From Burkholderiaceae bacterium (GTDB lineage: Bacteria > Pseudomonadota > Gammaproteobacteria > Burkholderiales > Burkholderiaceae_C), in the NCBI GenBank assembly GCA_031276435.1, contig JAISNB010000208.1:1-12180 (forward strand): a stretch of DNA of 12,180 bases, written 5' to 3'. A model generated the notes under the pieces. That model saw only the letters and a list, made by a program, of their open reading frames with translations, was not told the origin of the DNA and did no database searches. A program made the translations under genes and the position numbers. Positions 1 through 6,021 of this stretch are shown here, in pieces. Each line of letters opens with the position of its first letter. Position 1 is the first letter of the stretch.

Positions 1-46
1 CCCGCAATCGCCCAAAGGCGTGGAACAGGCCCCAAAATAGGGCGGT

Positions 47-1006
47 ATGACCAGACAATCAGCGCCATCGGCAACAGCGGCCACACCGGCGCGCGCGGCC
101 AATGTGCCAGCGGTCGACGCGGAGGTGGACGCTTTCATAGACGCGCTGTGGCTGGAGGATGGGCTTTCGGCCAATACGCTGGCGGCGTACCGGCGCGATC
201 TGGTTTTGTACGCGCAGTGGTTGTGGCAGGCCCATGGCTTGGCTCTGGCGCAAAGTCAGGAGTGCCACTTGCAGGGCTATTTCGCGGCGCGGGCGGCGGG
301 CAAGGCCACATCGGCCAATCGGCGGCTGACGGTGTTCAAACGGTATTTCCGCTGGGCTTTGCGCGAGGGGCGGGTGGCTGGCGATCCCACGCTGCGCTTG
401 CTGACGGCCAAGCGGCCGTTGCGTGTGCCCAAGGTTTTGTCCGAGGCGCAGGTGGAGGCGCTGCTGGCCGCGCCCGATGTGGCGACGCCACTGGGTTTGC
501 GCGATCGCGCCATGCTGGAGCTGATGTATGCCAGCGGTTTGCGCGTGAGCGAGCTGGTGCCGCTGAAGACGTTCAATGTCGGGTTGAACGAGGGTGTGTT
601 GCGGGTGTTGGGCAAGGGTGGCAAAGAGCGGCTGACGCCGTTTGGGCAGGAGGCGGGCGACTGGCTGGCGCGCTATCTGGCCGATGCGCGGCCCGCACTG
701 CTGGGTGGCAAACAGAGCGACGATTTGTTTGTGACCGCCGCTGGCCGTACGCCGGGCACCGCCATGTCGCGCGCGATGTTCTGGCATTTGGTCAAGCGTT
801 ACGCGCTCAAGGCGGGTGTGGTCGCGCCGCTTTCGCCGCATACTTTGCGGCACGCGTTTGCCACGCACCTGCTCAACCACGGCGCGGATTTGCGGGTTGT
901 GCAGATGTTGCTGGGCCATGCCGATATTTCGACGACCACGATTTATACGCATGTGGCGCGCGAGCGTCTCAAGGCCTTGCACGCCAGGCACCATCCGCGC
1001 GGGTAG
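47..1006 (+). CDS. xerD: Tyrosine recombinase XerD
   Basis: Site-specific tyrosine recombinase that, with XerC and under FtsK control, resolves chromosome dimers at dif near the terminus; cytoplasmic. The 319-residue protein has the N-terminal SAM-like core-binding domain (about residues 25-110) and the C-terminal catalytic domain (about 130-315). The catalytic set is complete: R166 in SGLRVSEL, K190 in LGKGGKER, H265 and R268 in SPHTLRHAFATHLL, H291 in LLGHADIS and nucleophile Y300 in TTIYTHV. The stretches IDALWLE, LNHGADLRVVQMLLGH and the ending HHPRG are XerD-like rather than XerC-like. An in-frame TAG at 38-40 makes the ATG at 47 the first possible ATG. It carries a roughly 25-residue Ala-rich N-terminal extension compared with E. 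coli XerD (298 aa). The 46 bases upstream show no clear promoter. No dif site is visible in the window. Confidence 0.96.
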   Translation: MTRQSAPSATAATPARAANVPAVDAEVDAFIDALWLEDGLSANTLAAYRRDLVLYAQWLWQAHGLALAQSQECHLQGYFAARAAGKATSANRRLTVFKRYFRWALREGRVAGDPTLRLLTAKRPLRVPKVLSEAQVEALLAAPDVATPLGLRDRAMLELMYASGLRVSELVPLKTFNVGLNEGVLRVLGKGGKERLTPFGQEAGDWLARYLADARPALLGGKQSDDLFVTAAGRTPGTAMSRAMFWHLVKRYALKAGVVAPLSPHTLRHAFATHLLNHGADLRVVQMLLGHADISTTTIYTHVARERLKALHARHHPRG

Positions 1007-1059
1007 CGTGTGGCCCGAAGAAAAGTTTGTTCGATGTTTTTTTGCGCGTTGCGCGTCCG

Positions 1060-1065
1060 AAGGAG
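1060..1065 (+). promoter_or_regulatory. Shine-Dalgarno site of the gamma carbonic anhydrase gene
   Basis: AAGGAG lies nine bases before the ATG at 1075 and is one of the clearest ribosome binding sites in the window. It fixes the start of the downstream gene. The surrounding gap (1007-1074) has a T-run but no hairpin good enough to be a terminator, so xerD and this gene may share a transcript. Confidence 0.7.
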
Positions 1066-1074
1066 TAGAGCGGT

Positions 1075-1599
1075 ATGGCGGTGTACGAGGTCAATGGCAA
1101 AGCGCCGCGGGTGCATGAATTGGCCTGGGTGGCCGATTCGGCGCAGGTGATGGGCCAGGTCACGCTGGCGGCCCATGCCAGCGTGTGGTTTGGCTGCGTG
1201 CTGCGCGGCGACGCGGATGCCATTTTTGTTGGCGAGGGCAGCAATATCCAGGATGGCTGCATACTGCATGTGGATCGGGGTTTTGCGCTCGATGTGGGCC
1301 AGCGCGTGACGGTGGGCCACCACGCCATGCTGCACGGTTGCAGCGTGGGGGACGAATCGCTGATTGGCATTGGCGCGGTGGTTCTCAATGGCGCGCGCAT
1401 TGGCAAGAATTGCCTGGTGGGCGCGGGTGCCCTGGTGACGGAGGGCAAGGCGTTTGCCGACGGTTCCATGATTTTGGGCAGCCCCGCCAGGGTGGTGCGC
1501 CAACTGACGCCAGAGCAGATTGAAGGCGTGCGCCAAAACGCGCGGCATTACATGGAAAATGCGCGCACTTATCGCGCGAGCTTGAAAAAGCTGGCGTAA
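1075..1599 (+). CDS. Gamma carbonic anhydrase family protein (YrdA/PaaY-like)
   Basis: Left-handed beta-helix trimer of the bacterial hexapeptide-repeat family. The 174-residue length is usual for the YrdA/PaaY branch. Expected zinc ligands are present: H65 (CILHVD) and H82 plus H87 in GHHAMLHGC. The RGDADAI segment (R44, D46) that lines the family's site is also kept. Hexapeptide periodicity runs from about residue 20 to 135, followed by a C-terminal helix (about 146-173). Family members bind metal and some hydrate CO2, but many E. coli YrdA-like proteins have weak or unproven activity, so the true substrate is uncertain. It lies 68 bases after xerD and 17 bases before hslO, in the same direction. 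Confidence 0.9.
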   Translation: MAVYEVNGKAPRVHELAWVADSAQVMGQVTLAAHASVWFGCVLRGDADAIFVGEGSNIQDGCILHVDRGFALDVGQRVTVGHHAMLHGCSVGDESLIGIGAVVLNGARIGKNCLVGAGALVTEGKAFADGSMILGSPARVVRQLTPEQIEGVRQNARHYMENARTYRASLKKLA

Positions 1600-1616
1600 C
1601 GCCTGATTTACACCAG

Positions 1617-2606
1617 ATGTCTGAAATCCACCGCTTCTTGTTTGAGGGTCAGCCCGTGCGCGGCCAATTGGTCAGGCTGACTGGCGCGTGGCGCGAGATT
1701 TTGCGTCGCCGCGCCAGCAACACGCAAACCGGCGCTTATCCGCAGGCGGTGACGCAGTTGCTTGGCGAGATGGCGGCGGCCAGTGTGCTCATGCAGGCGA
1801 GCATCCGGTTCGAGGGCGCGCTGATCATGCAGATTTTTGGCGATGGTCCGCTCAAGCTGGCCGTGGCCGAGGTGCAGCGCGATTTGCGCCTGCGCGCCAC
1901 GGCGTCGGTGGCGGGCGAGGTTGCGCCGCAAGCCGATCTGGCGCAGTTGCTCAACGTCACGGGCAAGGGGCGCTGCGCCATCACACTGGATCCGCAAGGC
2001 CGCCAACCGGGCCAGCAGGCGTATCAGGGCGTGGCGGCGCTGGTGGACGCGCAAGGCCGCAGCCTGCCCACGCTGGCGCGGGTGATCGAGCACTACATGC
2101 GCCAGTCCGAGCAACTGGACGCCACGCTGGTGCTGGCCGCAGGCGAGCAAGCCGCTTGCGGCCTGCTCATCCAGCGCCTGCCGGTGCAGGGGCAGGGCAA
2201 CCTTGCGCAAAGCAATGTGGCGCATGACGATGACGCCGATGACGATGGCTACGCGCGCATCGCCATGCTGGCGCGCACGTTGCGGCGCGACGAATTGCTG
2301 GCGCTGGATGCCGATGCGCTGCTGCGGCGCCTGTTCTGGCAGGAAAAGCTGACGCGCCTGACGCCCGCCGCGGCAGACGCGGCGCAGCAGCAGCCGCGCT
2401 TTGCCTGCCCGTGCAGCCGCGCGCGCATGGCCGCCATGCTGCGCACACTGGGGCGCGCAGAGTCTGAAAGTGCCCTGCGCGAGCAGGGCCGCATCGAAGT
2501 GGGCTGCGACTTTTGCGGTCGGCAGGAGTACTTCGACGCGGTGGACGTGGAGCGCCTGTTCACTCCTACGCAAGATGCACCGCCGGTGGCGCGTGGCGTC
2601 CAGTGA
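1617..2606 (+). CDS. hslO: 33 kDa redox-regulated chaperonin Hsp33
   Basis: ATP-independent holdase that is switched on by oxidation and protects unfolding cytosolic proteins during oxidative or chlorine stress. The 329-residue protein has the Hsp33 N-terminal substrate-binding fold (about 1-190), a linker and the C-terminal zinc redox switch. The four zinc cysteines are present as C264-x-C266 (ACPCSR) and C297-xx-C300 (GCDFCG). The start motif FLFEGQPVRGQLVRL is typical of proteobacterial Hsp33. Start is ATG 1617, 17 bases after the previous gene, with no obvious Shine-Dalgarno sequence, so translation may depend on upstream ribosomes. An acidic tract (D204-D210, DDDADDD) sits near the start of the linker. 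The gene is somewhat longer than E. coli HslO (about 292 aa). trmD follows directly. Confidence 0.95.
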   Translation: MSEIHRFLFEGQPVRGQLVRLTGAWREILRRRASNTQTGAYPQAVTQLLGEMAAASVLMQASIRFEGALIMQIFGDGPLKLAVAEVQRDLRLRATASVAGEVAPQADLAQLLNVTGKGRCAITLDPQGRQPGQQAYQGVAALVDAQGRSLPTLARVIEHYMRQSEQLDATLVLAAGEQAACGLLIQRLPVQGQGNLAQSNVAHDDDADDDGYARIAMLARTLRRDELLALDADALLRRLFWQEKLTRLTPAAADAAQQQPRFACPCSRARMAAMLRTLGRAESESALREQGRIEVGCDFCGRQEYFDAVDVERLFTPTQDAPPVARGVQ

Positions 2607-2633
2607 ATGCCCGCACACTTGCGAAAAAGCGCC

Positions 2634-3467
2634 ATGCGGTTTGACGTTGTTACCCTGTTTCCGGAGCTGTTTGCGCCATTTCTTGAAGCGGGTGTAACGC
2701 GCCGCGCCTATGCCAGCGGCCAAATCGGGCTGAAGTTTTGGAATCCGCGCGATTTTGCCGATGGCAATTACCGTCGCGTGGATGACCGCCCCTTTGGCGG
2801 CGGCCCCGGCATGGTCATGCAGGCCGAGCCGCTGGCGCGCTGCGTGCAAGCGGCGCTGGCCGATCGGCAAACCGCTGCCGCTGCCGCCATCGCCGCGCCG
2901 GAAGCGTCGCCACCGCCCGTGGTGCTGTTTTCGCCCGTGGGCGCGGTGCTGCGCCACGCGGCTGTGGCGCACTGGGCGCAAAGCCGGGGCGCGGTGCTGA
3001 TTTGTGGCCGCTACGAAGGGGTGGATCAGCGTTTCATCGACACCTTTGTCACGCACCAGATCAGTCTGGGCGACTACGTGCTCTCGGGCGGCGAGATTGC
3101 GGCCCTGGCGCTGCTGGACGCCGTGGCCCGGCTTCAGCCGGGCGTGCTGGGCGACGCGGGCAGCCATCAGGCCGACAGCTTCAACCCGGCCATGGACGGC
3201 CTGCTCGACTGCCCGCATTACACGCGCCCCGAGGATTGGCGCGGCCAGCGCGTGCCCGCGGCGCTGCTCTCTGGCCACCACGCGCAGATCGAACGCTGGC
3301 GACGCGAGCGGCAATTGGCCCTGACCGCCAGCGCGCGCCCCGACCTGATTGCCGCCGCGCGCGCGCAACAGCGCCTGAGCCGCGAGGACGAGACCTTTTT
3401 GTCCGCCGCCACCGCGCGGCGGCAGCGCCCGGCGGCGGGTGGCCCAAAGGGCGAGAAGACGCTCTGA
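2634..3467 (+). CDS. trmD: tRNA (guanine-N1)-methyltransferase TrmD
   Basis: Methylates N1 of G37, next to the anticodon, using S-adenosylmethionine; this prevents +1 frameshifting and is usually essential. It acts as a SPOUT-fold homodimer. From ATG 2634 the protein is 277 residues and starts MRFDVVTLFPELF, the standard family N-terminus. Visible motifs are GGGPGMVM (55-62), CGRYEGVDQR (124-133), the trefoil-knot cofactor loop SLGDYVLSGGE (144-154) and MDGLLDCPHYTRPEDW (187-202). An Ala/Pro-rich stretch (about 81-95) lengthens a variable loop. An in-frame ATG at 2607, right after the hslO stop, would add nine residues with no family support; neither ATG has a strong Shine-Dalgarno sequence. 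In most Proteobacteria rimM lies just upstream; here hslO does, with only 27 bases between. Confidence 0.96.
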   Translation: MRFDVVTLFPELFAPFLEAGVTRRAYASGQIGLKFWNPRDFADGNYRRVDDRPFGGGPGMVMQAEPLARCVQAALADRQTAAAAAIAAPEASPPPVVLFSPVGAVLRHAAVAHWAQSRGAVLICGRYEGVDQRFIDTFVTHQISLGDYVLSGGEIAALALLDAVARLQPGVLGDAGSHQADSFNPAMDGLLDCPHYTRPEDWRGQRVPAALLSGHHAQIERWRRERQLALTASARPDLIAAARAQQRLSREDETFLSAATARRQRPAAGGPKGEKTL

Positions 3468-3475
3468 GTTCGGGC

Positions 3476-3481
3476 TATAAT
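3476..3481 (+). promoter_or_regulatory. Candidate -10 box of an rplS promoter
   Basis: A perfect TATAAT hexamer in the context GGGCTATAATC lies nine bases after the trmD stop and about 128 bases before rplS. Bases at the expected -35 position (around 3453-3458) do not match TTGACA, so it would be a -10-driven promoter. An own promoter would allow rplS to be made in excess of trmD. This is inference from sequence only. Confidence 0.5.
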
Positions 3482-3608
3482 CAAAAGCTTTTCGATCCTC
3501 TGCCAGCCGCGGCACAGAACAGGGTTTTGCGAGCGTGCGCCGTCAGGCCAGCTTTGCAGGGCCGCCGCCCCTAGCGTAGCGTGCGCATGATCGAGACAAG
3601 AGGAAATC
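3482..3608 (+). promoter_or_regulatory. Long 5' leader of rplS
   Basis: These 127 bases contain no gene. They would form most of the rplS 5' untranslated region if the TATAAT at 3476 is used. Visible elements are the palindrome GCCGCGGC near 3505-3512, GGCC segments that could pair around 3547-3563, a nine-base direct repeat AGCGTGCGC at 3532-3540 and 3578-3586, and a good Shine-Dalgarno sequence AGAGGAAA just before ATG 3609. I cannot fold it reliably by eye, so regulation by L19 itself is only a possibility. Confidence 0.35.
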
Positions 3609-3644
3609 ATGAACCTGATCCAAATTCTGGAACAAGAGGAAATC
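3596..3644 (+). repeat. 13-base exact direct repeat flanking the rplS start
   Basis: ACAAGAGGAAATC occurs at 3596-3608, where it supplies the Shine-Dalgarno sequence and ends at the base before the ATG, and again at 3632-3644, inside the gene, where it covers codons 8-12 (residues EQEEI). The copies are 36 bases (12 codons) apart. The internal copy encodes conserved L19 residues, so the upstream copy is the one that needs explaining. Confidence 0.85.
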
Positions 3645-3992
3645 GAGCGCCTGGGCAAGAAAATCCCCCAGTTTGCGCCTGGCGACACCGTGGTGGTGAG
3701 CGTCAACGTGGTAGAAGGCACCCGCAAGCGCGTGCAGGCTTTTGAAGGCGTGGTCATCGCCAAGCGCAATCGCGGTTTGAACAGTGCCTTCATTGTGCGC
3801 AAAATTTCCAGCGGCGAAGGCGTGGAGCGCACGTTCCAGACCTACAGCCCGCTGATTGCCGGTATCGAAGTCAAGCGCCGTGGCGATGTGCGCCGCGCCA
3901 AGCTGTATTACCAGCGCGAGCGCCAAGGCAAGCGCGCGCGCATCAAGGAAAAACTGCCCAGCCGCGTGGAAAAACAGGCGCAAGCCCAATAA
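3609..3992 (+). CDS. rplS: 50S ribosomal protein L19
   Basis: Component of the large ribosomal subunit at the 30S-50S interface. The 127-residue protein covers the whole family: N-terminal helix LIQILEQEEIERLGKKIPQF, the SH3-like beta barrel with GDTVVVSV and the signature FEGVVIAKRNRGLNSAFIVR (45-64), then the basic segment EVKRRGDVRRAKLYYQRERQ and GKRARIKE. It has a short Gln/Ala-rich C-terminal tail beyond the roughly 115 residues of E. coli L19. The start is supported by the Shine-Dalgarno sequence AGAGGAAA seven to eight bases upstream. It follows trmD as in the classical operon but with a 141-base gap holding a candidate promoter, and is closed by an intrinsic terminator at 4064-4107. 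Confidence 0.98.
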   Translation: MNLIQILEQEEIERLGKKIPQFAPGDTVVVSVNVVEGTRKRVQAFEGVVIAKRNRGLNSAFIVRKISSGEGVERTFQTYSPLIAGIEVKRRGDVRRAKLYYQRERQGKRARIKEKLPSRVEKQAQAQ

Positions 3993-4063
3993 TTCCTGTG
4001 CGCAGTGCGCGCAGGCAAAGGCTTTGCATGCCGCCCGCCGCCGCTTTCCGCGCGCAAATCCGC

Positions 4064-4107
4064 AAAAGCCGCCTCTGTTCCTTGTGGATCGGGCGGCTTT
4101 TGTTTTG
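4064..4107 (+). terminator. Rho-independent terminator after rplS
   Basis: AAAAGCCGCC (4064-4073) pairs perfectly with GGCGGCTTTT (4092-4101) over a loop of 18 bases; the downstream arm continues into TGTTTT. The position, about 70 bases after the rplS stop, fits the end of the rplS message. It also argues that the next gene starts well downstream of the first in-frame ATG at 4005. Confidence 0.8.
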
Positions 4108-4180
4108 GGGCTGCCGCGCTGCTTGTGCGCATCCCGAACCGAAGGCGCTTGCGCGGTTTTGACAACCCGGCAGGTGGTTC

Positions 4181-4192
4181 AAAAAAGGGGGG
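4181..4192 (+). promoter_or_regulatory. A6G6 tract serving as ribosome binding site for the TTG start
   Basis: Six A followed by six G end four bases before TTG 4197. The G-run is an imperfect Shine-Dalgarno sequence, and no other ribosome binding site is near. It decides the choice of the TTG start for the Nudix gene over the ATG at 4005, which lies upstream of the terminator. Confidence 0.5.
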
Positions 4193-4196
4193 ATCG

Positions 4197-4934
4197 TTGT
4201 CTGAGCGTTTGTCTTTTGATCCGCGCGCGGTTGCCGCAATTGGCACAGACAGCCATTTGCCCGCCTTGCCGCCAGAGCGGCTGACACCCGCGTGTCTGCG
4301 CGCGCGTCTTGGCGCGCCGCCGCCCGCATGGGAGTCACAGGCGTGGCAAGAGCCGCGCTGGGGCGATCAACAGGCGCCGCCGCTCGTGCCCGCCGCCGTG
4401 CTGCTGCCTTTGCTGCCCGGTGGCGAAGCGGGCGGTGGCGGTGATGACCAGGCGCTCGATGTGCTGTTGACGCAGCGCACGCTCCATTTGTCTACGCATT
4501 CGGGGCAGATTGCCTTTCCCGGTGGTCAGGTGGATGCCGCCGATGCGTCTGCTGTTGCCACGGCGCTGCGCGAGGCTGAAGAAGAAGTGGGCCTGGAGCG
4601 CGATTTTGTGGAAGTGATCGGCACCCTGCCCACGTATTGCACGGGCACGCGCTTTGCGATCACGCCCGTGGTCGCGCTGGTGCGGCCCGGTTACGCCATC
4701 CGGCCCAATCCGCAAGAGGTGGACGACGTGTTCGCGGTGCCGCTGGCCTGGCTCATGAATCCGGCGCACCATAGACGTCACGCGCTGCGCGTACAGGGGC
4801 AGCGGCGCGAGTGGTACTCCATGCCGTATCCTGAGCCGCGGCAGGACGGCGCGCGCGAGCCGCACACCGAACGCTTCATCTGGGGCGCCACCGCCGCCAT
4901 GTTGCGCAACCTGTACAGACTGCTGGCGGCCTGA
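4197..4934 (+). CDS. CoA pyrophosphatase, Nudix family
   Basis: Predicted Nudix hydrolase that splits CoA or acyl-CoA into 3',5'-ADP and phosphopantetheine (NUDT7/8, YeaB-like group); cytoplasmic. Counted from TTG 4197 it has 245 residues. The group-specific segment (90-110) reads LLTQRT, then HSGQIAFPGG, and runs into the Nudix box, whose catalytic part is REAEEEVGL (125-133) with E126, E129 and E130 as metal ligands. The later TYCTGTRFAITPVVALV (147-163) is also typical. A longer frame opens at ATG 4005, but its first 64 residues lack homology-like character and cover the rplS terminator. The gene has its own ribosome binding site; no clear promoter was found in 4108-4180. The CbiB-like gene follows after 59 bases. 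Confidence 0.9.
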   Translation: MSERLSFDPRAVAAIGTDSHLPALPPERLTPACLRARLGAPPPAWESQAWQEPRWGDQQAPPLVPAAVLLPLLPGGEAGGGGDDQALDVLLTQRTLHLSTHSGQIAFPGGQVDAADASAVATALREAEEEVGLERDFVEVIGTLPTYCTGTRFAITPVVALVRPGYAIRPNPQEVDDVFAVPLAWLMNPAHHRRHALRVQGQRREWYSMPYPEPRQDGAREPHTERFIWGATAAMLRNLYRLLAA

Positions 4935-4961
4935 AACGCCTGGGCCGTCCGCACCGCCCGG

Positions 4962-4979
4962 GGCTGGCGCCACCCAGCC
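4962..4979. repeat. Inverted repeat upstream of the CbiB-like gene
   Basis: GGCTGG (4962-4967) and CCAGCC (4974-4979) form a six-base inverted repeat around a six-base centre, and the eight-base palindrome TGGCGCCA (4965-4972) is nested inside. There is no following T-run, so it is a poor intrinsic terminator. It sits just upstream of a candidate -10 box and could be an operator, which is speculation. Confidence 0.4.
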
Positions 4980-4981
4980 GC

Positions 4982-4987
4982 TATCAT
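4982..4987 (+). promoter_or_regulatory. Candidate -10 box for a leaderless transcript
   Basis: TATCAT matches the -10 consensus at five of six positions and ends six bases before ATG 4994. A transcript started at the usual distance would begin at or next to the A of the start codon. There is no Shine-Dalgarno sequence in this stretch. No good -35 element is seen. Confidence 0.35.
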
Positions 4988-4993
4988 CGCCGC

Positions 4994-5968
4994 ATGGCCT
5001 TGATTGCAATTGTGATCGCACTGTTGCTTGAGCAACTGCGCCCGCTGGGGGTTGCGCAGCGGTATTTGCGCGCCTGGTCGCGCTGGGTGGCCAGCAACGT
5101 GGATGCGGGCACGCCCTGGCAGGGCTGGCTGGGATGGGTACTGGCCGTGCTGTTGCCCGCGGCGCTGGTAACCGGGGTGCACCTGATCGCGCTTTGGCTT
5201 GGCGGCGCGCTGCTGGCGCTGGCGTGGAATGTGGCGGTGCTGTACGCGACGCTCGGATTCAGGCAGTTCAGCCACCATTTCACCGTGATCCGCGACGCGC
5301 TGGAAAACGGCGACGAAGAGCGCGCGCGCCAGTTGCTGGCCCAGTGGCAGGGGGTGGACGCGAGCCAGCTCTCGCGCGCGGAGATCGTGCGCCATGTCAT
5401 CGAATACTCCGTGCTGGCTGCGCACCGTCATGTATTTGGCGTGATGGCCTGGTATTGCGCGCTGGCGCCGCTGGGGCTGGGGCCAGCGGGCGCGGTGCTG
5501 TACCGCAATGCCGATTTCGTACAACGCTTCTGGCGCGAAGACGCGGCGGGCCAGCACTTTCCGGTCAGCGACGCCTCTTGCGCGTGCTCTGCGGCGGCGT
5601 GGCGCGTGATGGATTGGCTGCCCGCCCGACTGACGGCTCTGGGCGCTGCCATTGTGGGCAGTTTTGAAGAGGCCATTGACTGCTGGCGCAACTTTGCGGG
5701 CCGCTTTGCCGATCCCAACGATGGCGTCATTTTGGCGGCCACGGCGGGCGCCATTGGCGTGCGCCTGGGCGGCAGCGCGTTGCAGGCGGCTGGCAGCGCG
5801 CAGGTGCAGCCGCCCAATCCGGACGCCGCCGCTGTCGCCGCGCCGAACTTGCTGGGCGCGACGCCAGAGCTGGGTCATCTGGCCCAGGTGGTTGGACTGG
5901 TCTGGCGCATGGTGGCGCTGTGGCTGCTGCTTTTGGTGCTGCTGACGCTGGCGCATGTTTTGCGTTGA
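4994..5968 (+). CDS. CobD/CbiB family membrane protein
   Basis: Integral membrane protein of 324 residues related to adenosylcobinamide-phosphate synthase (CbiB). Hydrophobic segments lie at about 2-20, 45-87 (probably two passes), 147-170, 213-223 and 297-321. The family's YATLGFRQFSHH (84-95) helix start, the GDEERARQLLAQW region (106-118) and the C-terminal signature PNDGVILAATAGAIGVRLGG (241-260) are kept. The central CbiB motif, an AEN-x-x-DG pattern after the conserved RA..IE helix, is replaced by IEYSVLAAHRHVFG (136-149). No other cobalamin gene is nearby. True CbiB activity is therefore doubtful; an AmpE-like or other role is possible. Start ATG 4994 lacks a Shine-Dalgarno sequence. 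Confidence 0.85.
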   Translation: MALIAIVIALLLEQLRPLGVAQRYLRAWSRWVASNVDAGTPWQGWLGWVLAVLLPAALVTGVHLIALWLGGALLALAWNVAVLYATLGFRQFSHHFTVIRDALENGDEERARQLLAQWQGVDASQLSRAEIVRHVIEYSVLAAHRHVFGVMAWYCALAPLGLGPAGAVLYRNADFVQRFWREDAAGQHFPVSDASCACSAAAWRVMDWLPARLTALGAAIVGSFEEAIDCWRNFAGRFADPNDGVILAATAGAIGVRLGGSALQAAGSAQVQPPNPDAAAVAAPNLLGATPELGHLAQVVGLVWRMVALWLLLLVLLTLAHVLR

Positions 5969-5978
5969 GCGCGGCGGA

Positions 5979-6008
5979 TTGCGGACAAACGGATTTTTTT
6001 GCTATTCA
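5979..6008 (+). promoter_or_regulatory. Weak candidate promoter for def
   Basis: TTGCGG (5979-5984) and TATTCA (6003-6008) are separated by 18 bases that include a run of seven T. Each hexamer matches consensus at only about half its positions. The start point would fall about seven bases before ATG 6022. Reported because the 53-base gap otherwise holds nothing; def may simply be co-transcribed with the gene before it. Confidence 0.2.
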
Positions 6009-6021
6009 CAGGCAGAGACAC

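Noticed and set aside
59..994. A 311-codon minus-strand frame opposite xerD
   Set aside because: Shadow of the complete xerD frame; no domain is recognisable.
2607..2633. A rimM remnant between hslO and trmD
   Set aside because: Only 27 bases are available and they show no RimM-like coding; nothing can be supported.
1608..3515. A 635-codon open frame on the minus strand spanning hslO and trmD
   Set aside because: It is rich in Arg, His, Gln and Ala with no recognisable domain, and lies wholly opposite two clear genes. Long antisense frames are expected in GC-rich coding DNA.
4005..4196. N-terminal extension of the Nudix protein from ATG 4005
   Set aside because: It would span the rplS terminator hairpin, the peptide is low-complexity Arg/Ser/Gly-rich, and a ribosome binding site stands right before TTG 4197.
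4778..5956. A 392-codon minus-strand frame opposite the CbiB-like gene
   Set aside because: Composition is Arg/Gln/His-rich, there is no motif or ribosome binding site, and the plus-strand protein has clear membrane segments and family signatures.
5920..6021. N-terminal extension of peptide deformylase from 5920
   Set aside because: It overlaps the end of the CbiB-like gene and the family N-terminus begins at ATG 6022.
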